From Zoogloea sp. LCSB751 (GTDB taxonomy: Bacteria; Pseudomonadota; Gammaproteobacteria; Burkholderiales; Rhodocyclaceae): a stretch of 64,000 nt of DNA. Below, piece by piece: positions 54,884 through 64,000 of this stretch. The stretch covers positions 124,001 through 188,000 of the forward strand of contig NZ_MWUM01000001.1 of NCBI RefSeq assembly GCF_002028455.1. Reading direction: 5' to 3'. The notes below the pieces were generated by a model. The model was not told the origin of the DNA. It did not search any database and worked only from the letters and a program-made list of their open reading frames with translations. Both the position numbers and the translations under genes were made by a program. How positions within the stretch are numbered: position 1 is the stretch's first letter; each line of letters opens with the position of its first letter.

Positions 54884-54911
54884 ATTTTATCATCGGCGAA
54901 CGGCTCTCCAA
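54884..54911 (-). promoter_or_regulatory. Putative sigma-70 promoter of the yqhA-fumA operon
   Basis: On the minus strand TTGGAG (54911-54906), a 16-base spacer and TAAAAT (54889-54884). A second TAAAAT on the plus strand at 54917-54922 could be the -10 of purB, but it lacks a clear -35. Confidence 0.45.
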
Positions 54912-54919
54912 GACGCTAA

Positions 54920-56326
<1,407 letters not shown>

Positions 56327-56336
56327 GGAGACGGAC

Positions 56337-56654
56337 ATGGCTTTTGCCGACAAGCTCAAGACCCTGCCGGGCGTGTCCCACCTCGCCGCGATCCAGCTGA
56401 TCGACGCTGCCGACGCGGTGGTCGCCACCATCGAGAACAAGCCCGGCCAGGCCGGCTCGCTGGCGGTGTACAACCACCTGGCGCAGATCCACGGCGCGAT
56501 CACCCCCGAGGCGGCGGCCCAGGGAATCGCGATCTACGAGGAGCATAGCGAGGATGCGCGCCTGAACCCCGGCAAGCATCCCAACATCGATCGCCTGATC
56601 GGCCTCGTCGAGCGGGGCGAGACCCTGCGCGTGAAGCACGTCTTCGCGACCTGA
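56337..56654 (+). CDS. DUF2322-type small protein
   Basis: 105-residue protein of unknown function (FADKLKTLPGVSHLAAIQLI, GSLAVYNHLAQIHGAITPEA, HPNIDRLIGLVERGETL). I assign it to DUF2322 from memory of that family. It has no membrane segment or known active site. Tight spacing after purB and a terminator behind it indicate co-transcription with purB. Confidence 0.72.
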   Translation: MAFADKLKTLPGVSHLAAIQLIDAADAVVATIENKPGQAGSLAVYNHLAQIHGAITPEAAAQGIAIYEEHSEDARLNPGKHPNIDRLIGLVERGETLRVKHVFAT

Positions 56655-56704
56655 GCGGCGATGTTGAGCGGGGCGCCCCCGGGCGTCCCGTCGGCAGTCC
56701 CCAA

Positions 56705-56741
56705 AAAGCAAAACCCCCGGCGCGTCCGGGGGTTTTGCTTT
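56705..56741. terminator. Bidirectional terminator between purB-DUF2322 and cysN
   Basis: AAAGCAAAACCCCCGG (56705-56720) and CCGGGGGTTTTGCTTT (56726-56741) form a perfect 16-base stem with a five-base loop. The A-rich and T-rich ends allow termination in both directions between the convergent operons. Confidence 0.9.
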
Positions 56742-56783
56742 GCAGCTCCCTGCCGCAGCAGGGGATGCAATCTACGCGTCGGC

Positions 56784-58067
56784 TCAGGTGTTCAGGCCCG
56801 TGATCATGCCGGCACCCACCGTGTTGTTGGTGGATTCGTCGATCAGGATGAAGGCACCGGTGGCACGCGAGTCGGTGTAATTGTCGGCGAAGACCGGCTG
56901 GGCCAGCTTGAGGTGCAGGCGGGCGATGTCGTTCATGGCCAGCGTGCTCGTCGCTTCCTTGTCCAGCGTGTTGATGTCCAGGCGGTGGGTGATGCTCGCC
57001 ACCTTGGCCTTCACTTCGCGGGTGGTGTGGCGCAGCCAGTAGGTGCGCGCCGGCGACAGCGGGGTTTCCGACAGCCAGCAGACGATGGCCTCGACCTGCT
57101 TGGTCTGGGCCGGCACTTCGGCGCTGCTGACGATCATGTCGCCGCGGGAGATGTCGATCTCGTCTTCCAGCAGCAGGGTCACGGACTGCTCGTGGATCGC
57201 CTTGGGCAGGGACTCGCCGTACAGCTGGATGTCCTTGACCTTGGTGGTCAGCCCGTTGGGCAGCACGGTGACGCTGTCGCCGACCTTGATCTCGCCGGAC
57301 TCGACACGGCCCATGAAGCCGCGGTAGTCGTGCAGCTCGGGGTTGTCGGAGGCCTGCGGGCGGCAAACGTACTGGACCGGGAAGCGGAAGCTCTCGGCCT
57401 GCTCGGTGTGGGCGGCGGGGGCATTCTCGAGGATGTCGATCAGCGTCGGGCCGTCGTACCAGTCCAGGCGCTCGCCACGGTCCACGATCATGTCGCCGTT
57501 GAGGGCTGACAGCGGGATGAAGCGCACGTCGGTGAGGCCGATCTGGTCGGCAAAGGCCTTGTAGTCGGCAACGATCCGGTCGTAGGTGGCCTGGTCGTAA
57601 TCGACGAGGTCCATCTTGTTGACGGCCACCACCACGTGGGGAATGCCCACCAGCTTGGTCAGGTAGCTGTGGCGGCGGGTCTGGGTCAGTACGCCTTTGC
57701 GCGCGTCGATCAGGATGATCGACAGGTTCGCGGTGGAGGCGGCGGTCACCATGTTGCGGGTGTACTGCTCGTGGCCCGGCGCATCGGCGATGATGTACTT
57801 GCGGGTGCCGGTCGAGAAGTAGCGGTAGGCCACGTCGATGGTGATGCCCTGTTCGCGCTCGGCTTGCAGGCCGTCGGTGAGCAGGGACAGGTCGACGGCG
57901 GTCATGCCGCGCTTGCTGGAGGTACGTTCGATGGCGGTGAGGGTGTCGGCCAGGATGGCCTTGGTGTCGAACAGCAGGCGGCCGATCAGGGTGCTCTTGC
58001 CGTCATCCACCGAGCCACAGGTCAGGAAGCGCAGCAGGCCGCGGTCTTCAACGTGTTGGGCGCTCAT
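56784..58067 (-). CDS. cysN: Sulfate adenylyltransferase subunit 1 (GTPase)
   Basis: 427-residue GTP-binding subunit of ATP sulfurylase that drives APS formation with CysD. GTPase motifs are GSVDDGKST, DAPGHEQY and NKMDLVDYD. There is no fused APS kinase (CysC) domain. This fits direct APS reduction by the CysH encoded upstream. It is the last gene of the minus-strand cys operon and starts right after the cysD stop. Confidence 0.96.
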   Translation of the reverse strand: MSAQHVEDRGLLRFLTCGSVDDGKSTLIGRLLFDTKAILADTLTAIERTSSKRGMTAVDLSLLTDGLQAEREQGITIDVAYRYFSTGTRKYIIADAPGHEQYTRNMVTAASTANLSIILIDARKGVLTQTRRHSYLTKLVGIPHVVVAVNKMDLVDYDQATYDRIVADYKAFADQIGLTDVRFIPLSALNGDMIVDRGERLDWYDGPTLIDILENAPAAHTEQAESFRFPVQYVCRPQASDNPELHDYRGFMGRVESGEIKVGDSVTVLPNGLTTKVKDIQLYGESLPKAIHEQSVTLLLEDEIDISRGDMIVSSAEVPAQTKQVEAIVCWLSETPLSPARTYWLRHTTREVKAKVASITHRLDINTLDKEATSTLAMNDIARLHLKLAQPVFADNYTDSRATGAFILIDESTNNTVGAGMITGLNT

Positions 58068-59003
58068 TTAGAAGTAACCCTCTTTCTTGCGTTGTTCCAT
58101 GGAGGCTTCGCTGGTCTGGTCGTCCAGACGCGTCGCGCCGCGCTCGGTGATCGTGGTGGTGGCGGTTTCGAGCACGATCTTCTCGACGTTGTCGGCGTCG
58201 GACTCCACCGGGGCGGTGCAGGAGATGTCGCCGACGGTGCGGAAACGCACCTGCAGGTCGATGATCTCTTCGCCGGGCTTGGGCAGGTTGGTCAGTTCGC
58301 CGTTCATCAGTGGCACGTTGACCGGCACGATGGCGCCGGAACGCATCACCACCGGACGGGTGTGGGCGAAGTAGATGCTCGGCAGCTCGAGCTTCTCGCG
58401 CTCGATGTACTGCCACACGTCCATCTCGGTCCAGTTGGAGATCGGGAAGGCGCGGATGTTCTCGCCCTTGTGGCTGCGCGCGTTGTAGAGGTTCCACAGC
58501 TCGGGGCGCTGATTCTTCGGATCCCATTGGCCGAACTCGTCGCGGAAGCTCATGATGCGTTCCTTGGCGCGGGCCTTTTCCTCGTCGCGGCGGGCGCCGC
58601 CGATACAGGCGTCGAAGCCGAACTCTTCAATGGCCTCCAGCAGCGTCACGGACTGATGCTTGTTGCGCGATTCGTTCTCGTTCTTGAGGACGACGGTGCC
58701 GCGCTTCATGGAATCTTCGACGGAGCGCACGATCAGGCGCTCGCCCAACTCGGCGGCACGCTTGTCGCGGAACGCGACGACTTCCTTGTAGTTGTGGCCG
58801 GTGTCGATGTGCATCAGCGGGAAGGGGAACTTGCCCGGGCGGAAGGCCTTTTCGGCCAGGCGCAGCATGCAGATGGAGTCCTTGCCGCCGGAGAACAGCA
58901 GCACGGGGTTGCTGCACTGGCCGGCCACTTCGCGCATGATGTGGATGGCTTCGGATTCGAGCCAATCCAGATGGCTCAGGGTCTGTTTGGTGAGCGTCGA
59001 CAT
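58068..59003 (-). CDS. cysD: Sulfate adenylyltransferase subunit 2
   Basis: 311-residue catalytic subunit of ATP sulfurylase. The PP-loop SGGKDSICMLRLAEKAF is intact, with HIDTGHNYKEVVAFRD and FPISNWTEMDVWQYI. It converts sulfate and ATP to APS. It abuts cysN with no gap. Confidence 0.97.
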   Translation of the reverse strand: MSTLTKQTLSHLDWLESEAIHIMREVAGQCSNPVLLFSGGKDSICMLRLAEKAFRPGKFPFPLMHIDTGHNYKEVVAFRDKRAAELGERLIVRSVEDSMKRGTVVLKNENESRNKHQSVTLLEAIEEFGFDACIGGARRDEEKARAKERIMSFRDEFGQWDPKNQRPELWNLYNARSHKGENIRAFPISNWTEMDVWQYIEREKLELPSIYFAHTRPVVMRSGAIVPVNVPLMNGELTNLPKPGEEIIDLQVRFRTVGDISCTAPVESDADNVEKIVLETATTTITERGATRLDDQTSEASMEQRKKEGYF

Positions 59004-59036
59004 TGCTTTACTCGTTTTATGGTTCCTGGGTGCCCG

Positions 59037-59762
59037 TCACTTCTTGACGTGCAGGCCGCATTCCTTGGTTTCCGGATTTTCCCACCACCAGCGGCCGGCG
59101 CGGACGTCCTCGCCGATCGACACCGGGCGGGTGCACGGGGCACAGCCGATGCTCGGGTAGAACTTGTCGTGCAGCGCGTTGTACGGAACCTTGTTGAGGC
59201 GGATGTAGGCCCACACTTCCTTCTCGGTCCAGTCGGAGAGCGGGTTGAACTTGACGAGTCCATTGCCCTCGTCGAACTGGCGCTTGGGCAGGTCGGTGCG
59301 GGTGGTGGACTGCTGGGCGCGCAGGCCGGTGATCCAGGCCTGTTTGCCGGCCAGCGCGCGGCCCAGCGGCTCGACCTTGCGGGCGTGGCAGCAGGCCTTG
59401 CGCAGCTCGACGCTGTCGTAGAAGGCGTTGATGCCGTTTTCCCGCGTGAAGGTCTCGATAGCCTCGTGGTTCGGGTAGAAGAACTTCAGCTTGAGGCCGT
59501 AGCGCTTCTGCACCTCGGCCATCAGATCGTAGGTTTCCAGCGGCAGGCGGCCGGTGTCCAGCGAGAAGATCTCGATGGGCAGCTGATTGGTGGCGATCAC
59601 GTCGGTGAGCACCATGTCCTCGGCGCCGAGGCTGTTGGCCATCGTGATGGCCGGCAGTTCGGCGGCCCAGGCGGCCAGGTCGGCCTTGAGCTGGGCGACC
59701 TTGGCCTCCACGCTGGCGAGCAGCACCGGATCGTCGAGCTTGGGGTTCTGGTTCGGATGCAT
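59037..59762 (-). CDS. cysH: Adenylyl-sulfate (APS) reductase
   Basis: 241-residue thioredoxin-dependent reductase. The two cysteine pairs that bind a [4Fe-4S] cluster in APS reductases are visible: CC in RKACCHARK and CxxC in IGCAPCTRP. The C-terminal catalytic cysteine is in KECGLHVKK. This indicates the APS-using type rather than the cluster-free PAPS reductase of E. coli. The PP-loop-like segment is ANSLGAEDMVLTD. Confidence 0.94.
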   Translation of the reverse strand: MHPNQNPKLDDPVLLASVEAKVAQLKADLAAWAAELPAITMANSLGAEDMVLTDVIATNQLPIEIFSLDTGRLPLETYDLMAEVQKRYGLKLKFFYPNHEAIETFTRENGINAFYDSVELRKACCHARKVEPLGRALAGKQAWITGLRAQQSTTRTDLPKRQFDEGNGLVKFNPLSDWTEKEVWAYIRLNKVPYNALHDKFYPSIGCAPCTRPVSIGEDVRAGRWWWENPETKECGLHVKK

Positions 59763-59778
59763 CGAGATCTCTCCTCGC

Positions 59779-60303
59779 TCAGGCAGCGCGCTGGGCGCGG
59801 CGGAACAGAGGTTCGGGCTGGTCGATGGCGGCCTGGTAGGGCGTCGAGAAGTCCTTCAGGCTGGCCAGCGCTTCTTCCAGCTGGGCGTCGCTGTACTTGC
59901 CGGCCTTTGGCTGGATGGCATCGAAGCCGCAGCGCTGCATGAAGAAGAACTGGTCGCGCAGTACGTCGCCGATGGCGCGGATCTCGCCCTTGAAGCCGTA
60001 GCGGCTGCGCAGCAGCGCGGCGGCAGAATAGGCACGCCCGTCGGTGAACTTGGGGAAGTTGAGCGCGATGGCGCCAATGCTGTCCAGGTCGCCTTCGAGT
60101 TCGTCCACGTTCTCGTTGCTGTCCAGCCACACACCGAGGCCGGCGCGGCCGGAGAGGGCGCCGCGGTGGGCCTGCCACACGGCGAGGGGCACGAACAGCG
60201 GGCCGTCGGGCAGGCTCAGCGCCTCGGGGCCCTGGCCTTCGTCGAGAGCGAGGAATTGAGCGGCGTCGTCGATCACGCGGCCGTTCTTGATGAGCTTAGG
60301 CAT
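59779..60303 (-). CDS. DUF934 protein of sulfate assimilation cluster
   Basis: 174-residue DUF934 protein, typically found next to cysI and cysH in beta- and gammaproteobacteria. It has GRAYSAAALLRSRYGFKGEI and GDVLRDQFFFMQRCGFDAIQ. Its role in sulfite reduction is not defined. The ATG at 60303 has AAGGAAG upstream and overlaps the end of cysI by eight bases. Confidence 0.85.
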   Translation of the reverse strand: MPKLIKNGRVIDDAAQFLALDEGQGPEALSLPDGPLFVPLAVWQAHRGALSGRAGLGVWLDSNENVDELEGDLDSIGAIALNFPKFTDGRAYSAAALLRSRYGFKGEIRAIGDVLRDQFFFMQRCGFDAIQPKAGKYSDAQLEEALASLKDFSTPYQAAIDQPEPLFRRAQRAA

Positions 60304-61978
60304 GTTGCTTCCTTTCGATGATCGCGGCTTCGCCATACACGCCGAGCTTGAAGGGGTCGAGGCCGGTGCGGCGGACGGTGTCGATGAAGCGCTCGCCGTC
60401 CAGGCGCTGGGCCCGGTAGACGTCGATGATCTTGCTGATCACGTCGGGCATTTCGGCGGCGGCAAACGAGCGGCCGATCACCTTGCCGATGCTGGTGTGG
60501 TTGCCCTGGGCGCCGCCGAGGCTGACCTGGTACCACTCCTCGCCGTTCTTGTCGACGCCGAGGATGCCGATGTGGCCGACGTGGTGGTGGCCGCAGGAGT
60601 TCATGCAGCCGGAGATATTGAGTTCGAGGTCGCCGATGTCGTAGAGGTAGTCGAGGTCATCGAAGCGGGCCTGGATCGCGTTGGCGATGGGGATCGACTT
60701 GGCATTGGCGAGCGCGCAGAAGTCGCCGCCCGGGCAGCAGATGATGTCGGTCAGCAGGCCGAAGGTCGGCGTCGCCAGGCCGGCGGCGCGGGCCTTTTCC
60801 CACAGCGCGAAGAGGTCGGCCTGCTTGACGTCGGCCAGCACCAGATTCTGTTCGTGGGTGGCGCGCACTTCGCCGAAGCTGTAGATGTCGGCCCATTCGG
60901 CGACCAGGTCGAGCTGCTCGGCGGTGATGTCGCCGGGCGCCGTGGCTGGGTTCTTCAGGGACAGCACGACGATCGCGTAGCCGGGCACCTTGTGGGCCAG
61001 CACGTTGCGGCGGGCCCATGCGGCAAAGGCGGTGTTGGCGGCGCGCTGGCTGGCGTAGCCGGCGTCCTCGCCCGGCAGGGTCTCGTAGGCGGGCGTCGTG
61101 AAGTGGGCAGCGACGCGGGCTACTTCGGCTTCGGTCAGGGTGTTGGCGCCGTCCTTCCCGAAGGCCCATTCTTCCTCGACCTGGCGCTTGAACTCGGCAA
61201 CGCCGAGGGCCTTGACGAGGATCTTGATGCGCGCCTTGTAGAGGTTGTCGCGGCGGCCATGGCGGTTATAGACCCGCAGGATCGCCTCGTTGTAAGTGAT
61301 GATGTGCTGCCAGGGCACGAAAGCGTTGATCTCTTCACCGATGATCGGGGTGCGGCCCATGCCGCCGCCGACCAGCACGCGGAAGCCGATCTCGCCGGCC
61401 GCATCGCGCTTCAGCTCAAGGCCGATGTCGTGGCACTGGATGACCGCGCGGTCTTGATGAGCACCGTTCACGGCGATCTTGAACTTGCGCGGCAGGAAGG
61501 CGAATTCCGGGTGGAAGGTGCTCCACTGGCGCAGCACCTCGCACCACGGGCGCGGGTCGAGGTACTCGTCGCCGGCCACGCCGGCGAAGGGGTCGGAGGT
61601 GATGTTGCGGATGCACGCGCCGGAGGTCTGGATGGCGTGCATTTCCACGCCCGCCAGCTCGGCCAGGATTTCCGGCACGATCTTCAGCTCGGGCCAGTTG
61701 AACTGCACGTTCTGGCGGGTGGTGATGTGGGCGTAGCCCTTGTCGTACGTACGGGCGATGTGGGCGAGCTTGCGGACCTGGGTGGACGACAGCAGGCCGT
61801 AGGGCACGGCAACCCGCAGCATCGGCGCATGGCGCTGCACGTACAGGCCATTTTGCAGACGCAGGGGACGGAATTCGTCATCGGTCAGCTCGCCGGCCAG
61901 GTAGCGACGGGTCTGGTCGCGGAACTGGGCGACGCGCTCGTCGACGATCTTCTGGTCGTAGGGGTCGTAACGGTACAT
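60296..61978 (-). CDS. cysI: Sulfite reductase hemoprotein subunit
   Basis: 560-residue siroheme enzyme that reduces sulfite to sulfide. The siroheme/[4Fe-4S] cysteines are visible in CCPGGDFC and CMNSCGHHHVGHIG. A duplicated ferredoxin-like fold is suggested by two QNGLYVQRHAP/EQNLVLADVKQ-type repeats. Nitrite and sulfite reductases share this fold; the location within cysH-cysD-cysN favours sulfite. No NADPH-flavin subunit (CysJ) is encoded here. Confidence 0.93.
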   Translation of the reverse strand: MYRYDPYDQKIVDERVAQFRDQTRRYLAGELTDDEFRPLRLQNGLYVQRHAPMLRVAVPYGLLSSTQVRKLAHIARTYDKGYAHITTRQNVQFNWPELKIVPEILAELAGVEMHAIQTSGACIRNITSDPFAGVAGDEYLDPRPWCEVLRQWSTFHPEFAFLPRKFKIAVNGAHQDRAVIQCHDIGLELKRDAAGEIGFRVLVGGGMGRTPIIGEEINAFVPWQHIITYNEAILRVYNRHGRRDNLYKARIKILVKALGVAEFKRQVEEEWAFGKDGANTLTEAEVARVAAHFTTPAYETLPGEDAGYASQRAANTAFAAWARRNVLAHKVPGYAIVVLSLKNPATAPGDITAEQLDLVAEWADIYSFGEVRATHEQNLVLADVKQADLFALWEKARAAGLATPTFGLLTDIICCPGGDFCALANAKSIPIANAIQARFDDLDYLYDIGDLELNISGCMNSCGHHHVGHIGILGVDKNGEEWYQVSLGGAQGNHTSIGKVIGRSFAAAEMPDVISKIIDVYRAQRLDGERFIDTVRRTGLDPFKLGVYGEAAIIERKQHA

Positions 61979-62008
61979 TTCGTTTTCCTGGTTTGTTCGT
62001 AAGCCCGG

Positions 62009-62788
62009 TCAGGCCGCAATCAACTTGCTGCCCACCAAGACCAGCATGGTTGCCAGAATCGGACGCAGCACCCGGTCGGGGATCCGGGTGGAAATGTGGC
62101 TTCCCAGCCAGATACCCGGCAGGGAGCCGATCAGCAGGCTGCCCAGCAAGGCCCAGTCGACGCTGCCGAGGAACCAGTGGCCGATGCCGGCCACCAGCGT
62201 CAGGGGCACCGCGTGGGCGATGTCGCTGCCGACGATACGCAAGGTCGCCAGCCGCGGGTACAAAAAGAACAGGGCGCTGACGCCCAGGGCGCCGGCACCC
62301 ACCGACGAGATCGACACCAGAATGCCCAGCACTGCGCCGGTCAGGATGGTCAGCAGCTTGGTGCGCTGCGGATTTTCCTGGCCGCCGGACTGCTTCAGGG
62401 CGTAGGCCTGGATCTGCTTGCGAAACACGATCGCCACGGCGGTGAGGAGCAGGGCCACACCCAGCGAAACCTTGATCAGGCTGGCAGCGCCACCGATGCC
62501 GCCAGGTGCGAAGTAACCGAGCAGCAGCAGGGTGATTGTCGCCGCCGGAATGCTGCCGGTAGCCAGGCGGCGCGTCACCGTCCAGTCCACCGTGCCCTTC
62601 ATGCCGTGGGCGACGGTTCCACCGGCCTTGGTGACGGCGGCGTAGAGCAGGTCGGTCCCGACGGCTACCGACGGGTTGATGCCGAACAGCAGCACCAGCA
62701 GCGGTGTCATCAAGGACCCGCCGCCTACGCCTGTCAGGCCGACGATGGCTCCCACCGCGAAGCCGGCAATCGTGTAAGCGATACTCAT
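62009..62788 (-). CDS. TauE/SafE-family sulfite exporter-type permease
   Basis: 259-residue membrane protein with about eight helices. The N-terminal FAVGAIVGLTGVGGGSLMTP and the repeated SVGAGALGVSALFFLYPRL are typical of the TauE/SafE family. First gene of the minus-strand sulfur operon, 30 bases upstream of cysI. It may move sulfate in or excess sulfite out; the direction cannot be told from sequence. Confidence 0.9.
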   Translation of the reverse strand: MSIAYTIAGFAVGAIVGLTGVGGGSLMTPLLVLLFGINPSVAVGTDLLYAAVTKAGGTVAHGMKGTVDWTVTRRLATGSIPAATITLLLLGYFAPGGIGGAASLIKVSLGVALLLTAVAIVFRKQIQAYALKQSGGQENPQRTKLLTILTGAVLGILVSISSVGAGALGVSALFFLYPRLATLRIVGSDIAHAVPLTLVAGIGHWFLGSVDWALLGSLLIGSLPGIWLGSHISTRIPDRVLRPILATMLVLVGSKLIAA

Positions 62789-62855
62789 GATAAGCCCAAA
62801 TTCCTTGTGCGGCGCATCGTAGAACGTGTTTTTAGAGCAAAGAAGGTGTTCCGGG

Positions 62856-62885
62856 TTAAACCTTTAGAACTTAAAGTTCTATAAT
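62856..62885 (+). promoter_or_regulatory. cysB promoter with overlapping palindrome
   Basis: TATAAT at 62880-62885 is a perfect -10 with a weak TTAAAC -35 at 62856-62861 (18-base spacer). A palindrome TAGAACT-TAA-AGTTCTA at 62865-62881 fills the spacer and runs into the -10. This arrangement suggests repression, probably by CysB itself. It lies in the 133-base divergent region between the sulfur operon and cysB. Confidence 0.65.
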
Positions 62886-62921
62886 CGGATTTCGAGGTTC
62901 TTCCACGGAATCGCTGCGACG

Positions 62922-63863
62922 ATGAACATTCAGCAGTTGCGCTATGTATTCGAGGTGGCCCGCCACGGACTCAACGTGTCGGAGGCCGCCGAGGCCCTGT
63001 TTACGTCCCAGCCCGGGGTGTCGAAGCAGATCCGCGTGCTCGAGGAGGAGCTGGGGGTCGAGATCTTCGTGCGCCATGGCAAGCGCCTGGTGGATATCTC
63101 TGAACCCGGCAGGCAGGTGCTGACCATCGTGGGTCGCATTCTGCAGGAAGTGGACAACCTGCGTGAAGTCGGCGCCGAGTTCAGCAACGAGGCGACCGGC
63201 AGTTTGTCGATTGCCTTTACACATACCCAGGCCCGCTATGCGCTGCCGCCGGTGGTGCAGGCCTTCATGACGCGCTATCCGAACGTGCGTCTGTCCTTCC
63301 ATCAGGGCAATCCGCGCCAGGTGTGCGAGTACGTGCTGTCGGGGGTGGCCGACATCGCCATCGCCACCGAGGCGATCGCCGAGCACGAGGACATCGTGAT
63401 GCTGCCCTGCTACCAGTGGAATCGCTGCGTCGTTGCGCCGCTGCGGCACCCGATCCTGGCCACGCAGCCGCTGACGCTGGAGGCCATCGCCCGCTATCCG
63501 CTGGTGACCTACGATTTCGCCTTCACCGGCCGCAACCGCATCAACGAGGCGTTTACCGGCCGGGGCCTGAAACCCAACGTTGTCCTGACCGCCATCGACT
63601 CGGATGTGATCAAGACCTACGTGGCGATGGGGCTCGGTGTCGGCATCATCGCCAGGATGGCGTACGACCCGGTGGCGGACAGGGAACTGGGCATGCTGGA
63701 TGCCGCGCACCTGTTCGCCTCGAGTACGACGCGCATCGGTCTGCGCCGGAACGCCTGGCTGCGCGGATATATATATGCGTTCATCGAGTGCTTTGCGCCG
63801 CACCTGACGCGTCGGGTGGTCGATGCCGCGCTGGCGGGGGGCGGTGAGGATCCGGGGCTGTAG
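62922..63863 (+). CDS. cysB: LysR-type regulator CysB
   Basis: 313-residue LysR-type regulator. The helix-turn-helix is at about 18-40 (LNVSEAAEALFTSQPGVSKQ). The sensor domain begins SIAFTHTQARYALPPVVQAF, which is characteristic of CysB/Cbl proteins. It should activate the divergent tauE-cysI-cysH-cysDN genes when reduced sulfur is limiting, with O- or N-acetylserine as the usual inducer in the family. Cbl, the close paralogue, is an alternative name. Confidence 0.9.
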   Translation: MNIQQLRYVFEVARHGLNVSEAAEALFTSQPGVSKQIRVLEEELGVEIFVRHGKRLVDISEPGRQVLTIVGRILQEVDNLREVGAEFSNEATGSLSIAFTHTQARYALPPVVQAFMTRYPNVRLSFHQGNPRQVCEYVLSGVADIAIATEAIAEHEDIVMLPCYQWNRCVVAPLRHPILATQPLTLEAIARYPLVTYDFAFTGRNRINEAFTGRGLKPNVVLTAIDSDVIKTYVAMGLGVGIIARMAYDPVADRELGMLDAAHLFASSTTRIGLRRNAWLRGYIYAFIECFAPHLTRRVVDAALAGGGEDPGL

Positions 63864-63892
63864 GGCTGTAGGGCTGCGGGGAAACTGCAGAG

Positions 63893-63916
63893 AAAAACCG
63901 GGGCGAGAGGCCCCGG
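63893..63916 (-). terminator. Hairpin terminator for the gene at the right edge
   Basis: CCGGGGC/GCCCCGG with a five-base loop (63898-63916). The T-run is on the minus strand (AAAAA at 63893-63897 of the plus strand), so it terminates leftward transcription from the gene entering at 64000. It may also stop cysB transcripts less efficiently. Confidence 0.75.
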
Positions 63917-63932
63917 CAATAAAATCCGTGCT

Positions 63933-64000
63933 TTACCCGTGACTGTTTCGCCTGACCCGAGCAAGCCCCGCAATGCCGAGCCCCCCAAGGAGCAGCGTTG
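63933..64000 (-). CDS. Probable PEP-CTERM protein, C-terminal end only
   Basis: The last 21 residues of a minus-strand protein enter from the right edge and end at a TAA (63933-63935). They read TLLLGGLGIAGLARVRRNSHG, the hydrophobic helix and basic tail that follow the PEP motif in proteins sorted by exosortase. The PEP itself would lie just outside the window. A terminator follows on the same strand 17 bases later. If correct, the organism has an exosortase and surface-sorting system. Confidence 0.6.
   Translation of the reverse strand, partial: TLLLGGLGIAGLARVRRNSHG

Noticed and set aside
57636..59942. Plus-strand open frame opposite cysN-cysD-cysH
   Set aside because: Low-complexity translation in the complementary frame of three strongly conserved enzymes.
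63939..64000. Plus-strand frame starting at GTG 63939 at the right edge
   Set aside because: It is open but has no ribosome site. The minus-strand frame gives a PEP-CTERM-like end with a terminator in the matching direction, which explains the region better.

Overview
The window looks like a stretch of chromosome from a GC-rich betaproteobacterium. The best fit is the Rhodocyclales (Zoogloea, Azospira or Dechloromonas relatives). This rests on FlhDC at the head of the motility genes, MotAB plus MotCD stators, a betaproteobacterial cysI-DUF934-cysH-cysD-cysN sulfate cluster, and a PEP-CTERM tail at the right edge. Genus assignment is inference; no 16S or other marker is present.

About 49 kb (1-49,100) is one motility and chemotaxis island. 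It opens with a REC-GGDEF-EAL protein (cut by the left edge) and flhDC, followed by a sigma-28 promoter and motA-motB. Next comes a first chemotaxis cluster: a short receptor, cheY, cheA, cheW, two large receptors, cheR, cheD and cheB. The cluster ends with a STAS protein and a third large receptor that has its own sigma-28 promoter. A second cluster follows, cheV-cheV-cheY-cheZ-cheA, again with a sigma-28 promoter. It resembles the Pseudomonas flagellar cluster but has no cheB, cheR or cheW of its own. After a DUF3135 gene come flhB-flhA-flhF-flhG(like)-fliA-motC-motD, then convergent flgN-flgM-flgA, then the rod, hook and ring operon flgBCDEF, flgGHIJ and flgKL. A lipoprotein and a PilZ protein close the island. 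flhD, motA, fliA and the flg promoters suggest a hierarchy in which FlhDC (and possibly sigma-54 at flgB and flgG) drives middle genes, and FliA/FlgM time the motor, chemotaxis and flgKL genes. Flagellin and the fliE-R genes are not in the window.

From 49.1 kb onward the genes are mostly housekeeping: a MASE3-PAS-GGDEF-EAL protein, a membrane-anchored zincin-like protein, class I fumarase with a YqhA-type membrane protein, purB with a DUF2322 gene, and an assimilatory sulfate reduction operon on the minus strand (TauE/SafE permease, cysI, DUF934, cysH, cysD, cysN) with a divergent cysB-type regulator. The last 68 bases hold the 3' end of a probable PEP-CTERM protein.

The most unusual things are protein-level. 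They are an FlhG-like protein that keeps the FlhF-activating motif but has lost its P-loop, a CheA with five YGFF repeats in its linker, a CheZ whose CheY-docking tail motif seems copied twice at its N-terminus (and echoed in CheA2), a short receptor with a CheZ-like D-x-x-x-Q helix, and an 839-base stretch that is identical between two neighbouring receptor genes.
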